A stretch of 64,000 bases of DNA, taken from assembly GCA_905147135.1 (NCBI GenBank), contig LR990050.1, forward strand, positions 5,902,501 through 5,966,500, written 5' to 3'. Shown here in pieces: positions 20,243 through 30,937 of this stretch. How positions within the stretch are numbered: the stretch's first letter is position 1; each line of letters opens with the position of its first letter. The notes under the pieces are model-generated. The model was given only the letters and a program-made list of their open reading frames with translations. It did no database searches and was not told where the DNA came from. Source of the stretch: Blastobasis lacticolella (lineage: Eukaryota; Arthropoda; Insecta; Lepidoptera; Blastobasidae). A program made the position numbers and the translations under genes.

Positions 20243-20595
20243 GACTGGAGCGTCGGTAGCCGAGCGGTTAGAGTATACGACTCGTAAGCCAGAGGTCCCG
20301 TGTTCGAATCCCGCTCCGGCCATGTACCAATGACTGTTTTCTGAGTTATGTACATTAGTTGAATACTAACCGATGCTCTTACGGTGAGGGAAAACATCGT
20401 GATGAAACCTGCACATTCAGACGACAACCATGATCTAAGCTGGTCAGGTTCCCCTGGTAGCAGGGTCATGGAGGTCAGATGGCAGTCGCTCAACTGTAAT
20501 TACCTGACCTGCCAAATCCTGTATCATGGTCAAGGCGGACCGCGGGCCCTTGTGCGCGAGAGCACAACCGGCACATTAACGCTAAGATGATTATT
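20243..20595 (+). repeat. SINE family A, full-length with 15-bp target duplication
   Basis: The element is flanked by perfect copies of ATTACATTAATTTAT (20228-20242 and 20596-20610). The head keeps box A (TAGCCGAGCGG, 20257-20267), box B (GTTCGAATCC, about 20302-20311) and an acceptor-like pairing GGAGCG/CGCTCC. The body follows, and the tail is GATGATTATT. This fixes the family length at about 353 bp and shows target-primed retroposition. The tRNA-like head is a SINE promoter, not a tRNA gene. Confidence 0.9.
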
Positions 20596-20966
20596 ATTAC
20601 ATTAATTTATACGTTTTATTTTAGATTTTACTAGCGCGACAGAGACGACGCTCCACGAATGCTAACTAGCCAACGTGTCTTCTTTACCGCCGACATCTAA
20701 TACTTGTGTCATGTTTTATGCAATAAAGAGATTACAAAGAAACAAATTCCACGCAAATGGGTTGCGATCGAAAGATTAGAAAGTACTACCGACTGGCAAT
20801 TGTTTTTTCTGTTGTATGATTATAATCCTATAATTATTTGAATTATTAGACATAGAAATAACAATTAGTACAATATAAAAAAACATATGTTAAGGACATT
20901 TGTACAAAATAAAAAATAAAAAATTCTTACTATTTTAAATTAGCAAAATGTTGTAGTGTCATGCCA

Positions 20967-21306
20967 AGTCGATTCCCTAATGGGTAAGGGGTCCGACTCG
21001 TAGGTACCCCGAGGTACCGGGATCGAAACCCACTGCCGCCATGTACCAATGATTCTTATCTGAGTTATGCACATTAGTTGAATAATAACCGATGCTGTTG
21101 CGGTGATGAAACCTGCATATTCTGGCGACTGAATCCAACTGACCCAATCTGGTTAGGTTCCCCTGGTAGCAAGATCACGGAGGTCAGATGGCTATAGTAC
21201 ACTGTAATTACCTGATCTGACAAATCCTGGATCAAGGTCAAGACGGACCCCGGGCCCTCGTGAGCGAGAGCACATCCGGGACGTGATTATTACAACGCCA
21301 AGATTA
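20967..21306 (+). repeat. SINE family A, full-length, diverged
   Basis: Flanks TTGTAGTGTCATGCCA (20951-20966) and TTGTAGTATCATACCA (21307-21322) match with two changes over 16 bp. The head has degenerate boxes (GGGATCGAAACCC as box B), the body is collinear with the copy at 20243-20595, and the tail is AAGATTATT. Confidence 0.85.
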
Positions 21307-21322
21307 TTGTAGTATCATACCA

Positions 21323-24300
21323 AACAAAGATTCGACCTGCGATGAAAATCGCAGGAGACGGCTAGTCCAGATTCATTGTTCTACAATGGCTAAGTACCTA
21401 TGTATAAAAGGTAATTCTTGGCAGCCCTGGTGTGGAATAATGGCGTTTATTGATTTACGCACCACAGAGCTTTTGCTCATACGTTTTTAGTGCTTTCTCC
21501 CAGAGAAGATGTATTTTCCTTTGTGTCACCGATTGGATTGCGACCGCCTTTTCGGCTTAAGTATTCAATTCGGATATGTCACCGTAAAATTGTGAAAGCA
21601 GTTAGTTTATAATCTAACGTAGTGTTCAATAAACTGTTGAAAAATTGTGAATTGTTAGGTACAATACGAAATACGGCACTGGGCCGAAGATCCTCCTCGA
21701 TGTTTTGTCAGAGCACAAAATTCGCCTTACCCAAAACTATAAAGGTTATTTGTTTCTTGGATAAATAATGCGTGTAAATTTTAAATGGTTTGTTTAATTT
21801 TTCGGAGTTCACAATTTTTCAATAATTTACGTTATAACTAGATAAATTACAAACTAGGTTATTACACGCTCTTTCTAGACAGGTATATCCATCTTCGACC
21901 GCATCGTCACTGAGATGGGTATCACCAGTGAGATGGCGGTCAATGCATATCTAGTAAGATAACGGTTTTCACAATGTTACGGTGACAGGTCCATGATTAG
22001 ATGTTCCAACTCTACTCTAGTTCTTTGTCTGGAGAGATCTTGTAATGGGCTTTACGTTTAGGTATGCATGAAGTACAAACATCGTGTGACAGGATTGCCG
22101 GAGTTAAAATTAGATTCAATTCAGCTTAATGTGGAATTGTGGACTCTCCTCATTATGATTTCCATACCTACCTAGCGGTAGGTAATAAAGCAAATGGCAT
22201 GAAAATGTGTGTCCTTTTTTATTTATAAGTAACTTGAAATTTAATGTGAATAAATGTAGCAATACACAAGGGAAATTAGGTAAGTATCAGTGTGGAGCCG
22301 GGACGTATCGTTAGATGAAAAATAAATCAATTCTCGTTAATATATCAATAGGTATTGAATTTTTTTTTCTCAGATTCCTATCGTGTTTGGTATCAAATGA
22401 AAGGGCATCATGAGCTGGTTCTAAAAATATACTACACCAATACCTATTAACTGTCAAAGTCATAAACAGAATTTTAGTGAAATATTATATGGATTTACAC
22501 CATGTTGCAGAGCACAATGTTAGGTCCCAAGGACAAGGATCTTCCCCGGTCAAAGTCATGAACAGAGTATAATTGTCAACTAGAAGCTAGATCCCAGCCT
22601 CCTTCACATTAGTGGAGGGCATTGTCGATCAGTGTTGAAGGCGTTTAGGGAGAATACCCTACGGCTGAGATGATGATTATTGCCTTAATGCTTGGCAGAC
22701 GGCTTAGAGATTTCAGTGTCGAAAATACTTGCTAGAAATTGATGCTTTCTATTTGACGAAAATATTTGAAATCCTACTAGGCAACTAATGTCAGTTAGAT
22801 ATGTCGCCTTTTACGGCACTTGTCAATGAGTAAGGTTGGTGTTAGAGCAAGATAACATCGCTCGCGGCTAATAATGAAGAGAGACCAACAACGAAATCAA
22901 CAAATAATCTTATCTCAAATTTTACTGGACGGATTTAAATGAAACTTTTTGTAGTGTAGCTATTTAGCCTGGGCAATGTATACGGTACAATTTGAGGACG
23001 GTTGCTTGATCCATTTGTTTAATTCGTGACTTAATATGCCAATTAGTTTGTAAATAAACAGGTTATACACGACTACAAACTGCTCGTTACGGATTAAACT
23101 TATATTGAGTAATTGGGTGATAGATTTTATTAGATTAGAGAAAAACAACGTGTAATACTTTCTAGCAGGACTTGGTATGGGGCAGATTTTTAATTATAAT
23201 TTTTTTTTTATTTAGATTTTTTCGCCTAATTCTTATTAGTGTTAATTAATTTATAGCTGTCACTTGTAATTATCATAATCTATTTATTTATTTATTTTAC
23301 AGTTTATTGTACACATGAAAGTTGTCTATATATACAAAAATATAAAAACTGACTCATTCATGAATGAACGGTTCACATATCATCTTGCCGGCCATATGTC
23401 TTCGAAAAGTATCAAAATTTGGGATGCCCTCGTAAAAGTGTCTCCAAGTTACAGTTGAAGAAGCCCATTTAGACACTTGTCGTAGTTTCTGCGAATGTGT
23501 CAGACAAACTTCGGCCCCGCCAGCGGCACATTAACACGCATTCGAAAAATGATCTCGTACTACCCTCATACCGCTGCGAGTGATATGAGAACTGGGCGGT
23601 GAAAGCCATCCTACATATAGTTGTATTATAAGTAATGTCGTATTTTTATTATAATTGTAAATTATTTTATCAATAAATTACTCGGTAGTTTTCATTGACG
23701 TAGATTTTGACATTATATTGTGTTGAATTTGACATTGTACCTTAACTTTGTAAACGATTGTATAAGTGTGCCTATTTTATGAGCCTGAAATAAATGATTT
23801 TTAATTTTAAAGTAATGTCATATAAATTCTGTATAAACATGAAACTATTAAAGTATTTATTTACATGCTACTTGGGTCCACCAGATATTATTTAAGGTGG
23901 TACGATTTTTATTTGAGTTTTTGAATGTTTGTGCAATTAGCCGTTAGTAAATATATACAACGGAGCGCGAAATGGATATCTACGTATTAATAAAGTAAAA
24001 CAAAGCAACGAACAAGAAAAATTATGAAAACTCAAAACAACACCGTAGCGACTGATTGCTTTTTTTTCTCGATTTAACTGCTTTATTATTTTTGCGTACA
24101 TTAGATTACATTTACCTACTACGAATATAAACCTTAATACAATTACTAAACATTCAAACGAATAAAATAATGGCAAGAGAAAATTAGTGTGGGTGTCGAA
24201 CCACCTTAACGTTGAGGATAACTTAAACTCACTTTACTGCAAAGACATATCAAAGGTTCTATCTATTGTATCACAAGCAGACTAAATAGGTCACTTGGAG

Positions 24301-24361
24301 GCCCTAGTAGGTACTGGTATTTCATAGCAGATTTAAAAAAAAAATTCCATTCATTCATTTT
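21323..24361. other. Spacer with minor repeat fragments
   Basis: At 22590-22680 a stretch ending GAGATGATGATTATTG looks like another (GAT)n-tailed retroposon end. At 23281-23300 (TTTA)n marks a reversed retroposon tail. No coding feature is seen. Confidence 0.4.
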
Positions 24362-25865
24362 GTAAAAAGGAGTTTCTTTCCTTATTGACTCTGTGACATT
24401 CTTTCCTCGTTTACTCCTTTCTTAGAACGTTTTATAATCCTCCTTTTTCTTAATCTCAAAATGCTTCCACGTCGCTATATGCTCCAGTTATTCGCGCGGG
24501 TAGCCCGCACACGTCGCAGATGGTGAGCGTTATCAATTTTTCTGCGTAAAATGTAATAAATTAAATATTCGAACACTTCGAAATTCAACGATTATAAAAC
24601 ACAAAAACAACGTCAATAGGCACAAATGACAGCAGCGTATACTTCTTTTTTATTTATTTAATTTGCAAACAGATTTACAATTTTTTTACAATGCTTGTAA
24701 AAAAACTATAGTGACAATAACAATTTACATAAATGTAAAGCCAATAACAGGCAAGCCTTACTTAGCGGCAATTCCTCGACACAGAGCGAGCAATTCATAA
24801 ATCGTAGCCCAGAAGTGGCGGAATCTTCTTTGATGTTGACGAAAGCCACCGTTTTAGGTAACTACATAAGTATGTTTAGGTACACTTAGAGGAACGACAC
24901 TTGCAATCTAAAATGCTTTTATCACAGCACCTCGATAGTAGCTATCCACTTATTTAGCGCCTGGACCCGTTTCTGATATCGGAGTTCATTCGTTTCATAT
25001 TTGATAACCATTTTAAATGACTTCCATAATGTATGAAAGCTAGTACTACGGAGAGGTCAAGCTGTTAGCGGTAGCTGAGGCTAGAGCTAGCTACCCAACT
25101 GAATTAGATGACGTCTACATTTTAAGTGTGACCCCAAACAACCAAACTGTGAAAACCTCATTAAAAATCCATTCGGCGCCATTTCCATATTTCTTATAGT
25201 TTCGCTGGTCTATTATGGGTTCATAGCAGGATGTTCCAGTTTCTAAAATCAATTATTCTATATATGTTGCCCCCATTGAAAAAGATTCATTCAAATATGC
25301 CAAGTAGTCCCGAAGGTGTACAAACAAATAAACAGTACTGCAAAAAAATTAAAAATTCTAGTTTAGTTACTATTTACCTATTCATCGCCCTAAACAATTT
25401 TTGTAAATATATTTTATGTACAGACACACTTTTTTACTGTTTTATTATATGTATAGATAACCTGCCTAGATGAAAATGTCTTGTCGAGTAAGAAATTTTA
25501 TCGCACCCGATCAATAAATGACATTTATAAACTCACTTGAGAGGGAAAACCCACAATTTAAAATTGTAAAAAGGAGCTCACTTTGAAATATTCCGACCAA
25601 AGACGCGGCGGTGCTTTCGGATCTGAGGATGTAATATGTCTATATTAAGAAGACGTATCTACTTTAGTATTCGGCGTGACAGACGAATATGGATGGATAG
25701 ACAAGTAACCCACGCGGGTTAGCAGGTATTGACGTGGAGGATATCTTACTGCCGATTCAGAAAAAGGGCATATTACTATTATAGGACGATAAATAAATAT
25801 TCTAACAAATAAGTTAATGCGGAATGAATGTCACAGAGTCAATCAGGAAAGAAACTCCTTTTTAC
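24362..25865. mobile_element. Possible DNA element with 39-bp inverted ends
   Basis: 24362-24400 and 25827-25865 are reverse complements with 38 of 39 bases matching (GTAAAAAGGAGTTTCTTTCC at the outer side). The enclosed 1.4 kb has no transposase and includes a reversed retroposon-like tail at 24648-24662. GC-rich GCTCCAGTTA and AGTAGCCCGCG motifs occur inside at left (24480-24520) and outside at right (25895-26040). No target duplication was found, so it may instead be two copies of one repeat in opposite orientation. Confidence 0.5.
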
Positions 25866-25894
25866 TCCTTACTTACCTTCGTTAAGGAGTTGTC

Positions 25895-26041
25895 CACATT
25901 GATTGCGCCAGTAGCCCGCGCCTTGCTTGCTCCAGTTACTTGCACCGTGTGCAAGCACATGCGATTCTCGTGCATGTATCTACTCGCACAAGTAACTCGC
26001 GTCTTTACTTGCTACAGATATATGCACTATTTACAAGCACC
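25895..26041. repeat. Cluster of short inverted motifs
   Basis: Variants of CAGTTACTTGCACC and GCACAAGTAACTCGCG alternate here. A similar GCTCCAGTTATTCGCGCGGG occurs near 24483. Such clustered subterminal motifs are typical of DNA-transposon ends, but the family is not identified. Confidence 0.4.
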
Positions 26042-26682
26042 CTAAGCAAACTCCATAATTACTAAAAACCAGGTGGGGCTATGTCGGACGGAACATTCTA
26101 CCACTTGGCATCATTGAGACGCTCTCGAAACCGCCTCGCTCACTCAGCGCCGTATATTTAAATAAATAAATAAATAATTACAAGCACACAATACATGGCA
26201 TAATATTGCATACAAGAAATATTGAGAAACGGTCATCATAATCATAATAAACCACGGCTGACGCCATGGCCCTGGTTTTCAATGTGCCCTCAGAGAAGCA
26301 CGGACTTATGTAGTTTCACATGCCAGTAATAAATAAAAATAAAAATACTATAAATACATAATATAAATAAATGCACTCTAATTTGTAAAGTGCCTGCGTA
26401 TTGTGGTGTGTAAAAATAATACGACTAACTTTAAAAGGGGCACGAACGTCGCGCGTCAGCCCGGAACGAAGCCATCTACGTCTAAGTACCTACCTAAATC
26501 TTCTAATAGAAGAGAAAAGCTACCACCGTCACCATTGTTCGTCTGCAGCCATTTGGGTGAGTGATATTTTTAAACAGTATGGGCACAGTAGGCACAATTT
26601 GTACCTACCCAATTTAAGTCTTTTGTACGTCCAGTAAATGAGACATACGCTTTCCTAAACGTGTGGATTGTCTGCAAATTTG

Positions 26683-26759
26683 CATAGGCCATACGTGGGT
26701 ACACTACTTATTTATTTTTCTATGGTGGGTACGTTTGGGGTACCCACGTGTGGCCTATG
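26683..26759. repeat. Hairpin, 20-bp arms
   Basis: 26683-26702 and 26740-26759 are reverse complements with 19 of 20 bases matching, around a loop of 37 nt. Confidence 0.85.
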
Positions 26760-26867
26760 GCCTCCTCTTTCCGATGATAGCCGCGATTTGTATTTCTGTC
26801 TGGCTCTTGCATGGCCAAGGCCGACATATTTAAATTTCGTATATTTTTTACACATTTTGCTTATTTA

Positions 26868-27122
26868 ATTATTTATTGCACACAATAAAGAAATACAGAG
26901 ATATGACATAGATATAACTGACACAATTTATATTATTATATTGTAGATATTATCCAAATTACACCAATTTATATATGGATCGATTGTTGTAGACAAAGCA
27001 ATAAATACCCGCAAGAATCACCCGTGTAAGTCGTGAGTTACACCTAATATATGTATGATGTTTCTCTATGTATTTTACTGTGTGCAATAAAATGTTAAAT
27101 AAATAAATAATAAATAAATAAA
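26868..27122 (+). repeat. LINE-like 3' end with AATAAA tails
   Basis: TTTACTGTGTGCAATAAAATG followed by (AATA)n at 27100-27122 has the look of a LINE 3' end. A reversed-looking TTATTGCACACAATAAAG is at 26873-26890. No protein remnant is visible. The stretch 26046-28221 otherwise shows only AATA-rich tracts (26157-26176, 28181-28221). Confidence 0.4.
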
Positions 27123-28221
27123 TAGACAATCGCGGGAGCGCGCGTTTCTTTTATTCAATGCAGTGCCTCTCCTCCGCCGCCCCACCGCCCCTGACACAAA
27201 ATCAAGGTAAAAAAAGCGAGCTGCTATAGACTAAACAATGACCATAGATACATGTTTTTAAAATTAATTATTTGCTTATATTAAGGTAACAGATATATAG
27301 TAAATACAGACCCTTTCGTTACGATCTAGTTTTCTGAAGTTGGAACGATTCACGTCAAAAGATTCTTCCATAACGAGTCAGTATGAGAGAGTTATGGTGG
27401 GAACTTTGTTCACCAATAGCGGCCCCTAATCTCGTAAGTTTTGCTCCCGCAGACGGGATACCGGGCCATTAGTAACCAACTGGCATGCTTGGAAAATATG
27501 TCGGGTCTGTTGAAAACTTATTAGTCATGCAAGATTTCGGTCTCAGTTATTTGGTTTATGACATGTTCGGTTTACGAGATATTTTGGGGAGACTTGTTTG
27601 AATTGAATAAGTAATAATGTAAAGTAGTAGGGAGGAGTGAGGAGCCCCTCCCTATAAATAGGTCCTACATAAAAGTTGTTGTTGTGATTTTCAAAAATAC
27701 TGTAGGTACTCACGATGTATCTAATTATGTAGATATTTATATACCTTTCCCCTACGGGAAAAATCGTGACGGTATGAATGGAAGGATGGACTTTTGAGGT
27801 TTGCAGTGTTCTTTTACATAGTACAATTGTATTTTGTTTTCTATGGTCTAAAGTGGTTACAGTGGCAGTAGGCGCACATAGTAGCGCCAATACAATATCT
27901 TCGCGGCCCCTACAGCTCGGACTGTGTCTCGCGCCAACGCACCTCTCATTCGAGCGTTATCTATGCTGAATTCGCTCCTGACATCGGCGCCTGATTGTGA
28001 TATTTTTGCGAGTCGATGGGCGGATGTGTGTAGGGTGTGTTTGAGGTTCTGTGAGACGATGAAAGGGTGAGTAATTTTAAATTATATATTTAGTTCAACT
28101 ATAATGTTTTATTATCTTAAGATGTACCTAATATTAATTTTACAGTGTATTAGTTCTTAAACTGTAAGACTGTAAAGTTTGTGGAATAAATAAATAAAAT
28201 AAATAAATAAATAAATAAATA

Positions 28222-28445
28222 GCTCGAAGAACAGATGGCCAATGGGGTAGTTTATTTATTTAAATAAATAAAGTTCTCCGGTGACAACCACGTACCGGAA
28301 GACGCAGCTTGGATAGTCCTCGACCAGGTAAATATCACAGGTACCAGCTAGATGCGGAACGCACAGGACCGGCCTTTGCGTGTGGAGATCTTTGGGGGAG
28401 GTCTATGCCCAGCAGTGGGCGTCCTTCGGCAGATACGATGATGAT
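28222..28445 (+). pseudogene. RTE-type LINE 3' end
   Basis: A decayed C-terminal coding end (GATGGCCAATGGGGTAG ... ACGTACCGGAAGACGC ... GGGGGAGGTCTATGCCCAGC ... GCAGTGGGCGTCCTTCGGC) runs into GATGATGATTA. This is a familiar 3' end of a lepidopteran RTE-clade LINE. A TTTATTTATTTAAATAAATA palindrome interrupts it near 28251-28271. Its GAT-repeat tail is the same tail type as SINE families A and B. Confidence 0.65.
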
Positions 28446-28939
28446 TACTCTATAGTCTCTGCCTACCCCTTTGGGATAAGAGCGTGAGTGTGTATGATTG
28501 TTATTTTGTAACAATATGTTCTTGTAAAATTTTGGATAACGTAATTCACGACAAGAAGCCGTGTTTTGTACTAACGCCATTTTAGTCTCTCGTGATTATT
28601 ATTAGGAGACAAACTTCAGGTTCCCTATAGGTGTTGTAAATAAACGCGGACTGAACCAAATATCTAGTCTAGAAAATACATCCAACAGTGAATAATGCCA
28701 TTTGCCGGTGCGCAACCTCCATCAATCGGCGTTGATCATATTAAGGCTTAATACCCTATTTACCCTTAATTCGTTTAACCCGATTACATGTGGAAAGGAA
28801 TCCTAGTCGATGTGATTAGATTTTCGTTTAACAAATTAAGTTTGCAGCCGTCAGCAACCTGGCTCTCGTTTTCAATCAAACCCTTATAATTAGATAGGTT
28901 AAATACTGTACTGTATTAGATCAGTCTAGAATCTATCTA

Positions 28940-28995
28940 CAGTATAAACAATCATCTTGGCGTCAATGTCCCAGTTGTGTTCTCGTACACGACAG
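28940..28995 (-). repeat. SINE family A 3' tip
   Basis: ATCATCTTGGCGTCAATGTCCC and TTGTGTTCTCG are the reverse of the family A tail. Only about 55 bp are recognisable. Confidence 0.55.
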
Positions 28996-29067
28996 CCCGA
29001 TGTGTTACAGAGTTTGTACGTTGTCCGTTATTCTACGTTGTTCTTGTTACGTTTTGTTTTGTTGTTA

Positions 29068-29190
29068 ACGAACTGAGTGGTTGCTTTGGTTAACATGCCG
29101 AGCTGCCACGCAGAAGTCCACGGTTCGATTTACAACCGAGCAGAAATTGAAATAATGAATTTTAATTTCTGTTACTTATGTAAAATAAGT
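29068..29190 (+). repeat. SINE family C head
   Basis: AACTGAGTGGTTGCTTTGGTTAA (box A region) and ACGGTTCGATTTACAACCG (box B region), then TGAATTTTAATTTCTGTTAC, match family C in plus orientation. Confidence 0.65.
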
Positions 29191-29233
29191 ATGTATTATA
29201 AAAAGTATACAATTGAGTATCACAGGGTATTTT

Positions 29234-29280
29234 TAATCCCGGAAAAATAATAGGTCCTTCCTATTATTTTTCCGGGATTA
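29234..29280. repeat. Perfect 21-bp hairpin with 5-nt loop
   Basis: Arms 29234-29254 and 29260-29280 (core CCCGGAAAAATAATAGG) are exact reverse complements around TCCTT. The sequence lies between a SINE C head and an AAATATGAA-repeat tail (about 29355-29373). Confidence 0.9.
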
Positions 29281-29420
29281 GCTTAGATTAGATTAGTAAA
29301 GAAGATTTTATAACCTTAACAATTGACATGTAATGAATATTACCAATGAATAAATATGAAATATGAAATATGAAGGAATAGCAAAGGCGAAGTACAATAA
29401 ATAAATAAAATAAATATTCG

Positions 29421-29634
29421 TGGACAAATTCACACAGCGCCATCTAGCCCCAAACTAAGCAAAGCTTGTGCTATTGGTGCTAGATAACTGATAAACTACT
29501 TAAATACTTTTAAATACATACTTATTATACATAGAATACCCAGACCCGCAACAGAAATTAAAATTTATCATTTCATTTCTGCCCGGCCGGGAATCGAACC
29601 TCTTGATGTTGACCACTGAACCACTCAGGTCGTC
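29421..29634 (-). repeat. SINE family C, near full-length
   Basis: Starts at the 3' motif ACAGCGCCATCTAGCCCC and ends at the head ACCACTCAGGTCGTC, with box B complement CGGGAATCGAACC near 29590. It defines the family C layout in this window. Confidence 0.75.
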
Positions 29635-30649
29635 ACAATGGAAGGATTATCAACGAAAGATAAAATAAAGGAACATGTCGGACTGAAAAGATGTATTGAC
29701 TAGAATAGAGAAAAGGTAGTATTTCAGTTGTCTAATACAAGCTTTCTAGGCGCTGCGTGAATTTGTCAGAGCGTATTTATTGATATTTAATTATTTACGC
29801 AAATTTGTAGTGTGTATTACAAGTCTGGTACGTACTTACATCCTATTTTAATTTTCTAACATTTACCATACCGATATGATTATATAAGATAATGAGAGTC
29901 CGAACATTCGACTAACGCATCTAGAGAAGGCAATAAGTACCGTCTACCTTCTACTCGTCTTTCACTTCAGTCCTGAAGCTTCTAAAAAGGATCCGACAGC
30001 ATACTAGAACTCAAAGAACTAAAAGCAGTTACTAAAAGAGGCTTCTAGAATAGGCAAGGCGTCAGCTCCCGACCAGATTGGTTCACTTTATGATTTCTCA
30101 CGTTCTATCTACACTCGCAAAGGCGTTTTATTTATTTCTCTCACTGTTCTAAGCATTTCGTTTTGCTATCCTTCTTGCAATATTCGATTTATTGTTTTTA
30201 TAAAGGTTTTATAAAGTGTAAATTAATACAACCACTCATAACCATTTTCTTCAATTAACCCTTAATTTGGCGCGCCTAAAAAGGTTCATAGTTTAGCCCC
30301 CCACCCACCACTTAGTAAATGAATACATGCAAAGTCAGACTCTTATTAATGAGAGAGAAAACTTGAATCATGAACCCCCAATCGTCTACGAGTCCGACCG
30401 AGCGCCTCTCGCAACTGAATTGTGTACGTTCACGTATTTACGAAGCTACCTAGAACATCAACCCGCTAAATTCAATTTAAAAAAGTTATGTAAGTGTATG
30501 ACTCCCCACGCCACCAATTAAGTCTTGTTCGGTAGTCAATCCACACGTGTGGCCCCAACGACGGTCTCAGAAAGAGTACGACCGAAACAACAAAGTTATG
30601 TTGCTCCTCCAACCAAACCTCACTCAACTGACAACTTTACAGATCAGAC

Positions 30650-30934
30650 GACTACATTTCGGGCTTGGATTGCGGGTTTTGCCCCATCATGCAGTGTGAC
30701 ATTTCGCCACCTGTCAATGTACTTGCATACAAATTACTCGGCGTGTATAATCCGCGTCATGAAAGAAGAAACTTGTCAAATGGCAGTAGAGGGGATTTCG
30801 CGCGGGTAATCGCCTACTAAGCAAGTCAAACCACGTGACCCGCCAAGTCTCTTCTTATTTGACACTAGTTGTAACAAGTTTTGCCACATCGTACAATACG
30901 CCGCGCGGTGCACTGCATCAGTGTGTCTCAACAC
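30650..30934 (+). mobile_element. PIF/Harbinger-type terminal fragment W, itself interrupted
   Basis: ATTTCGGGCTTGGATTGCGG to CAGTGTGTCT matches the right end of X (10306-10465) and is followed by TAA (30935-30937). A segment from about 30752 to 30876 (GTA on both sides) has no counterpart in X, where GGCGTGTA joins directly to ACAAGTTTTGCC. The left side of the element is missing. Confidence 0.7.
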
Positions 30935-30937
30935 TAA

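Noticed and set aside
20255..20320. Possible tRNA gene
   Set aside because: Boxes A and B are present, but it is the head of a SINE with a long body, GAT tail and target duplication.
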